Of a stretch of DNA of 64,000 nucleotides, positions 63,130 to 64,000 are shown piece after piece. The stretch is from assembly GCA_002104945.1 (NCBI GenBank), contig MCFH01000002.1, forward strand, positions 930,001 through 994,000, given 5' to 3'. The stretch is from Piromyces finnis (taxonomy: Eukaryota > Neocallimastigomycota > Neocallimastigomycetes > Neocallimastigales > Neocallimastigaceae). The notes below the pieces were generated by a model. The model made no database searches. It worked only from the letters and a program-made list of their open reading frames with translations, and was not told the DNA's origin. Both the position numbers and the translations under genes were made by a program. The first letter of the stretch is position 1; each line of letters opens with the position of its first letter.

Positions 63130-64000
63130 ATGAATAATATTAAAAATTTGTCCAGTAAGCCAGAAAGATATAAGAGTAATAATGAAAATCTATTCTCTAA
63201 CGAAACTATTTTAACTGGAGAAGATTTTGAAATCAGTGAATCATCGATAAATCAAAAGGGTACATTAATTGAGAAAGGTTCTGGAATCAATAAACCAATG
63301 ATGAACCAAACAAATACATTAACAGAAGAAAAACATGATACTGAAGAAACTTTAAAACCGTTGATGAGCCAAACAAATACATTAACTGAAGAAAAACATG
63401 ATACAGAAGAAACTTTAAATTTAAAAAATCTAATAATTGAAGAAGAAATAGAAGATGTAAAGACCGAAACTGAAAGTTTTACCCAGGATTTAACTAGAGG
63501 AGAAAATTCAGATGATGAAAAAGATATAAAACAATGTAGTAAGGACACAAAAATTTTATGTAATGATCAAATAGACAAAAAAGAAATACAAGATGAAATA
63601 ATATATATTAAGGAAAACGAAGAAAATAAAGAACTACAAAATACTACTGTGTATATATCTTTATCTTGTTTAAAACTGAATAGATTAAATCGTGAAAATA
63701 TAGAATTTGTTTCAGAGACAAATAACAAAGTAATTGAAATTTTGAATGATGAAATTGTTAAAGTAGTATCCGGAAATAATGAATATAATAATAATAAAAA
63801 CATTTTATCTATTGAAAATGAATTCAAATATTTATATAATAAAGATAAAATATTATTATATATTTTAAATTTAAATTTAGAAAAAGATGAAGAAAGATTC
63901 AAAATTAAAGTTACATGTAATAATGAAAAAATTATTTCAAAATATAGTTTTTGTATTAAAAAATATCAACAACTTTTTATTTTTTCACCTTCTTTTAAGT
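63130..64000 (+). CDS. Unrecognised Glu/Asn-rich protein, 3' end beyond window
   Basis: Open from the ATG at 63130 to the window end, at least 290 residues with no stop or needed intron. The first 170 residues are acidic and Thr/Glu/Lys-rich. They include a tandem repeat of 21 residues (63301-63363 and 63364-63417) with core QTNTLTEEKHDTEETL. From about residue 175 the composition becomes more globular, with alternating hydrophobic strands (TVYISLSCLKLNRLN, ILLYILNLNL, RFKIKVTCNNEKIISKYSF). The latter could be a beta-sandwich such as a C2 or arrestin-like fold, but that is a guess. A-run leader before the ATG, as in several neighbours. No signal peptide. Confidence 0.72.
   Translation, partial: MNNIKNLSSKPERYKSNNENLFSNETILTGEDFEISESSINQKGTLIEKGSGINKPMMNQTNTLTEEKHDTEETLKPLMSQTNTLTEEKHDTEETLNLKNLIIEEEIEDVKTETESFTQDLTRGENSDDEKDIKQCSKDTKILCNDQIDKKEIQDEIIYIKENEENKELQNTTVYISLSCLKLNRLNRENIEFVSETNNKVIEILNDEIVKVVSGNNEYNNNKNILSIENEFKYLYNKDKILLYILNLNLEKDEERFKIKVTCNNEKIISKYSFCIKKYQQLFIFSPSFK
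63301..63417 (+). repeat. In-frame tandem duplication, 63-base unit
   Basis: Unit 1 starts at 63301 and unit 2 at 63364. They differ at three positions over the first 54 bases, and two of the three changes are silent. The duplication encodes two copies of an acidic 21-residue segment in the partial gene. Confidence 0.9.

Overview
The window is nuclear DNA from an extremely AT-rich eukaryote, most likely an anaerobic gut fungus (Neocallimastigomycota). The evidence is intergenic DNA made almost only of A/T with many homopolymer runs, coding islands of moderate GC, short GT/AG introns, Asn- and Gln-rich proteins, a fungal-type GATA factor and a Fun19/Laf-type SWIRM protein. An AT-rich amoebozoan such as Dictyostelium is the main alternative. 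The organism is inferred from style and gene content only.

Layout. 1-12.8 kb: one large intronless O-GlcNAc transferase (minus), then AT-rich DNA with a 50-unit ATT and a 29-unit TTTA microsatellite. 12.8-22 kb: a cluster of CPBP-type (CAAX/Abi) membrane proteases with two intact genes and two decayed copies, all on the minus strand. A tRNA-derived SINE with poly(A) tail and 13-bp target-site duplication sits inside it. 23.4-26.6 kb: two tandem Cof-type HAD phosphatases with identical intron positions. 30-36.2 kb: a GATA zinc-finger factor and a SWIRM-domain protein. 38.1-39.0 kb: an RWD/DUF1115 protein. 39.9-46.8 kb: beta'-COP (21 coding exons) head-to-head with the TRAPP subunit TRAPPC2L. 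47.5-52.4 kb: a small DUF4050-like gene and eIF2B-gamma. 53.1-55.9 kb: a BSD-domain protein head-to-head with an SREK1IP1-like zinc-knuckle protein. 59.3-60.8 kb: an unrecognised gene with two related exon-encoded motifs. 62.3-62.8 kb: a long palindrome and a MITE-like fold-back element. From 63.1 kb: an open reading frame that runs off the window.

Most genes are housekeeping (COPI coat, TRAPP, translation initiation, RNA factors) and do not form one pathway. beta'-COP and TRAPPC2L both act in ER-Golgi transport and share one intergenic region. The accessory part is 12.8-26.6 kb, where proteases and phosphatases have been duplicated locally and partly lost.

Multi-exon models were built by hand. 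Splice sites were chosen so that GT/AG, reading phase and family conservation agree. Every model with several exons closes in frame. No transcript data were available. No CRISPR array, rRNA or intact tRNA gene was seen.
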